From: Desulfobacteraceae bacterium
GTDB taxonomy: Bacteria > Desulfobacterota > Desulfobacteria > Desulfobacterales > UBA5616
Direction: 5' to 3'
DNA length: 7,111 bases
NCBI GenBank assembly: GCA_030620375.1
Contig: JAUXEW010000148.1
Location: 1 to 7,111, forward strand
The notes beneath the pieces were generated by a model. That model searched no databases. It saw only the letters and a list, made by a program, of their open reading frames with translations, and had not been told where the DNA came from. Within the stretch, counting starts at the first letter, position 1. Each line of letters opens with the position of its first letter. Both the position numbers and the translations under genes were made by a program. Positions 5,513 to 7,111 of the stretch are shown piece after piece.

Positions 5513-6313
5513 TCAATCGATCAAATGGTATTCGTTCATACGCGCAATAGCCTGTCCCCTTTCTACCGAAAAGCCCACTCCAGGGGGACTCATTTCCAAC
5601 CTCCTCGCCAGTTGTCTAATCGGCATGCCCAACTCCCTGACAGCCCAAAAGCAGAATAGACTCCTTGCCTTCACTTTTCGAGGCTGCTTGCCTCAGCCTC
5701 TTTACCTCAGACCATCCCCCAACGCTCCGAACCAATCCCCCACCTGTCAGTTCATCCTGTCGACCCTGGCCAATACCTGCATTTACATAGTTGAGATAAG
5801 CCTTTCTCGCGCTATTAGCTGTTGTACCATAATATCCCAGCACATAGTCCACATCCTGACACGGCCTCTTCTTTTTGCCCATCATAGGGGTATATATTCA
5901 ATTCTTTGAGGCCCTGAACAATACCGGCACGAACCGGGTTTAGGTGAATATATCTTGCAAGTTCTTTAAGATAGACATCTTCCTGGCAGACAATGGATTT
6001 ATAACGATTTTGAAACAACTGTCCATGACGTTTGTGACGGCGGTTAAAGCTGACAGCGTAGCCCGTAAGGAGTCTTCGCATAACCGTGGCGAGGGGGCTG
6101 GGGGCTAACTCCCGTTCGAAGCAGAAAATGGGCATGGTTCGACATGAACACCCATGCGTAACAGGCCGTTTGAGTCTCGGGCAGGAGTTTTGTCAGGCGA
6201 TCGAGGAAATCCTCTCGATCCCTGTCATTTATGAATATTTTTCGACGCTCTATTCCCCGGATCATGATGTGGTGCAGCACACCGGGCGCGTACAAACGAG
6301 CTTGTCTTGGCAT
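5513..6313 (-). pseudogene. decayed REP-associated tyrosine transposase (RAYT, Y1/HUH family) with C-terminal HTH
   Basis: Four reading-frame segments join into one recognisable RAYT. Segment 1 (6313 to about 6107) carries MPRQARLYAPGVLHHIMIRG and the HUH motif H60-A-H62. Segment 2 (about 6092-5887) carries MRRLLTGYAVSFNRRHKRHG, LFQNRYKS and ARYIHLNPVRAG, with Y119 as probable catalytic tyrosine. Segment 3 (5885 to about 5693) carries MGKKKRPCQDVDYVLG and GGGLVRSVGGW. Segment 4 (about 5692-5513, 59 residues) carries KVKARSLFCFWAVRELG and the helix-turn-helix RQLARRLEMSPPGV before a TGA. The catalytic residues survive, but three lesions break the frame: a 7-bp tandem duplication at 6093-6106, a small indel near 5886, and a deletion at about 5690-5693 that removes what should be some 60 codons between segments 3 and 4. 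RAYTs are single-copy domesticated-type transposases that act on REP hairpins. No ribosome-binding sequence is obvious before the start. This copy cannot make a full protein. Confidence 0.93.
6093..6106. repeat. 7-bp tandem duplication that frameshifts the RAYT gene
   Basis: GGGGGCT occurs twice back to back on the plus strand (6093-6099 and 6100-6106). Removing one copy makes the minus-strand frame run from LLRTGVS directly into PLATVMRRLLTGYAV, exactly the conserved family sequence. The duplication is therefore the lesion separating the HUH part from the tyrosine part. Confidence 0.88.
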
Positions 6314-6616
6314 GGCATATCATTGCCACAAAATTCAGCACCTAGTCAACTTATTTTTCTACCAGCGCTGCCCTTTGCCCGTAAACCGGAGAATACGATG
6401 CCGTTTTTGTAACAAAGGATTTATGATAGAGGTCGGGGTCCTTTCGCGAATATGGAACAAACGCTTAGCGAGATCGCCGCCATGATCAACTTGTGTTGTT
6501 CCGGACTCACCGTTTCTTTGTTAAGGGCGCATGTTCAAAAAATGCCGTCCCGCGTCAATGGACAAGTACGTCCAAATTTGGGAAATTGCCACATCTTTCT
6601 TAAAACCCGAAACAGA
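6314..6616. other. stretch without a recognisable gene between RAYT remnant and FGE-fold gene
   Basis: No frame on either strand here encodes a protein that I can identify. The longest plausible minus-strand piece (about 6528-6420) reads TVSPEQHKLIMAAISLSV and ends after about 37 residues without a start codon. The stretch includes the right flank repeat of the RAYT element (6350-6373) and a short inverted repeat TGGAC/GTCCA at 6559-6574 that is too weak to call a terminator. Confidence 0.5.
6350..6373 (+). repeat. right flank repeat of the RAYT element
   Basis: The plus strand, reading outward, gives CTTATTTTTCTACCAGCG followed by CTGCCC, 36 nt upstream of the RAYT start codon. It is the inverted partner of 5486-5508. 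The complement includes GTAG (6359-6362) next to the small palindrome CAGCGCTG (6363-6370 region), loosely resembling REP layout, but with the palindrome on the wrong side. Confidence 0.55.
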
Positions 6617-7111
6617 CTATGGATCTCTTACAAGACGAAAACCTTTGATGTTAGTTTTTGAATCAGGTGGATCGCCGCTTCGATATGCAGAACGAGCATA
6701 CCAAGCCTCTCGTAACCAAGCCCCACCTCTTTTTACTTTATGAGTTCCAGTAGCTGGTCCTGTTGGATCTGTCACAGTCCCTGTTGGATATTCACCATAC
6801 CAGTCTTGACACATCTCCCATAGATTCCCATGCATATCAAATAAACCCCAAGCATTGGACGCTTTTTGACCAACACGACGTGGAGTTTCTACAGAATTTC
6901 CGCAATACCATCCAATTTTATCTAAATTCTCATCATACTCACAACCAGTCACGGTATTATCCCCATTAGCATAGGCCGTAATTGATCCTGCACGAGCTGC
7001 ATATTCCCATTCAGCCTCAGTTGGCAGGCGGTATTTATCAGTGCCTTCCATTTCATTAAGTTTCTGAATGAAAATCTGAGTGTCATCCCAAGATACATTT
7101 TCTACTGGACA
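6617..7111 (-). CDS. SUMF1/formylglycine-generating-enzyme-fold protein, partial (5' end outside the window), lacking catalytic cysteines
   Basis: The frame is open to the window edge, giving the last 164 residues before a TAG. Family motifs appear in order: PVENVSWDD (2-10), RLPTEAEWEYAARAG (28-42), WGLFDMHGNLWEMCQDWY (88-105), RGGAW (128-132) and GFRLVRDP (157-164). True formylglycine-generating enzymes have two cysteines just after the GG of the RGGSW-like segment. Here that segment reads GGAWLREAWYARSAYRS, with no cysteine, so this is not expected to be a sulfatase-activating oxidase. Cysteine-less members of this C-type-lectin-like fold serve as substrate-binding or iron-enzyme accessory domains, often fused to kinases, peptidases or repeats. 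The missing N-terminus may carry such a partner. The gene looks more AT-rich by eye than pdxS or the lyase gene. Confidence 0.92.
   Translation of the reverse strand, partial: CPVENVSWDDTQIFIQKLNEMEGTDKYRLPTEAEWEYAARAGSITAYANGDNTVTGCEYDENLDKIGWYCGNSVETPRRVGQKASNAWGLFDMHGNLWEMCQDWYGEYPTGTVTDPTGPATGTHKVKRGGAWLREAWYARSAYRSGDPPDSKTNIKGFRLVRDP

Noticed and set aside
5486..5559. GGGGAC (5486-5491) and GTCCCC (5554-5559) as terminal inverted repeats of a small insertion
   Set aside because: The second copy falls inside the RAYT coding sequence (codons for ERGQ), so the pairing is better explained as coincidence; the flank pair 5486-5508/6350-6373 is the stronger match.
5625..5909. Plus-strand open frame over the RAYT remnant
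   Set aside because: The minus strand here encodes conserved RAYT blocks (MGKKKRPCQDVDYVLG, GGGLVRSVGGW), so the plus-strand frame is a shadow.
6617..6730. Diversity-generating retroelement variable region at the 3' end of the FGE-fold gene
   Set aside because: Such targets share this fold, but the last codons are not rich in AAC/AAT-type positions, no template-repeat copy of this segment is visible in the window, and no reverse transcriptase gene is present.
1..7111. CRISPR array, tRNA, rRNA or known riboswitch
   Set aside because: No regularly spaced direct repeats, cloverleaf with a CCA-adjacent acceptor, rRNA-like sequence or recognisable aptamer core was seen on either strand.

Overview
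This window looks like bacterial chromosome of moderate GC (roughly 45-55% by eye), with every confident gene on the minus strand. The combination of an elaborate REP-associated tyrosine transposase with a C-terminal helix-turn-helix, a bacterial sphingosine-1-phosphate-lyase-like PLP enzyme and a formylglycine-generating-enzyme-fold protein would fit a Desulfobacterota (former Deltaproteobacteria) genome. That assignment rests on remembered family style, not on a marker gene, and is low confidence.

Layout in the direction of transcription (high to low coordinate): (1) 7111-6617, the C-terminal 164 residues of an SUMF1/FGE-fold protein, cut by the window edge and lacking the catalytic cysteines. 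(2) 6616-6314, a stretch with no recognisable gene. (3) 6313-5513, a decayed REP-associated tyrosine transposase (RAYT) broken by a 7-bp tandem duplication, a small indel and a large deletion. It is bracketed by an imperfect inverted repeat (5486-5508 and 6350-6373). (4) 5374-4640, an alpha/beta hydrolase with an intact Ser-Asp-His triad. (5) 4436-3195, a PLP-dependent lyase/decarboxylase of the S1P-lyase type, with a good sigma70-like promoter. (6) 3051-2149 and 2144-1569, pdxS and pdxT, the two subunits of the glutamine-dependent PLP synthase, separated by 4 nt. (7) 1352-348, an orphan integral membrane protein with about eight helices, followed by a long hairpin (283-318). Positions 1-347 hold no clear gene, only a possible C-terminal tail of a plus-strand gene at the very edge.

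The functional centre is vitamin B6: PdxT makes ammonia from glutamine, PdxS condenses it with a pentose phosphate and a triose phosphate to give pyridoxal 5'-phosphate, and the gene immediately upstream encodes a PLP-dependent enzyme that would use the product. The gap between the lyase and pdxS carries a REP-like GTAG-plus-palindrome, a promoter candidate with a 19-bp dyad spacer (the geometry used by MerR-type activators) and an AT-rich dyad, so pdxST is probably at least partly independently controlled.

I do not see a convincing new multi-gene system. The most informative non-textbook signals are the RAYT remnant with its flanking repeats and a possible REP target elsewhere in the window, the dyad-spacer promoter of pdxST, and the cysteine-less FGE-fold protein.
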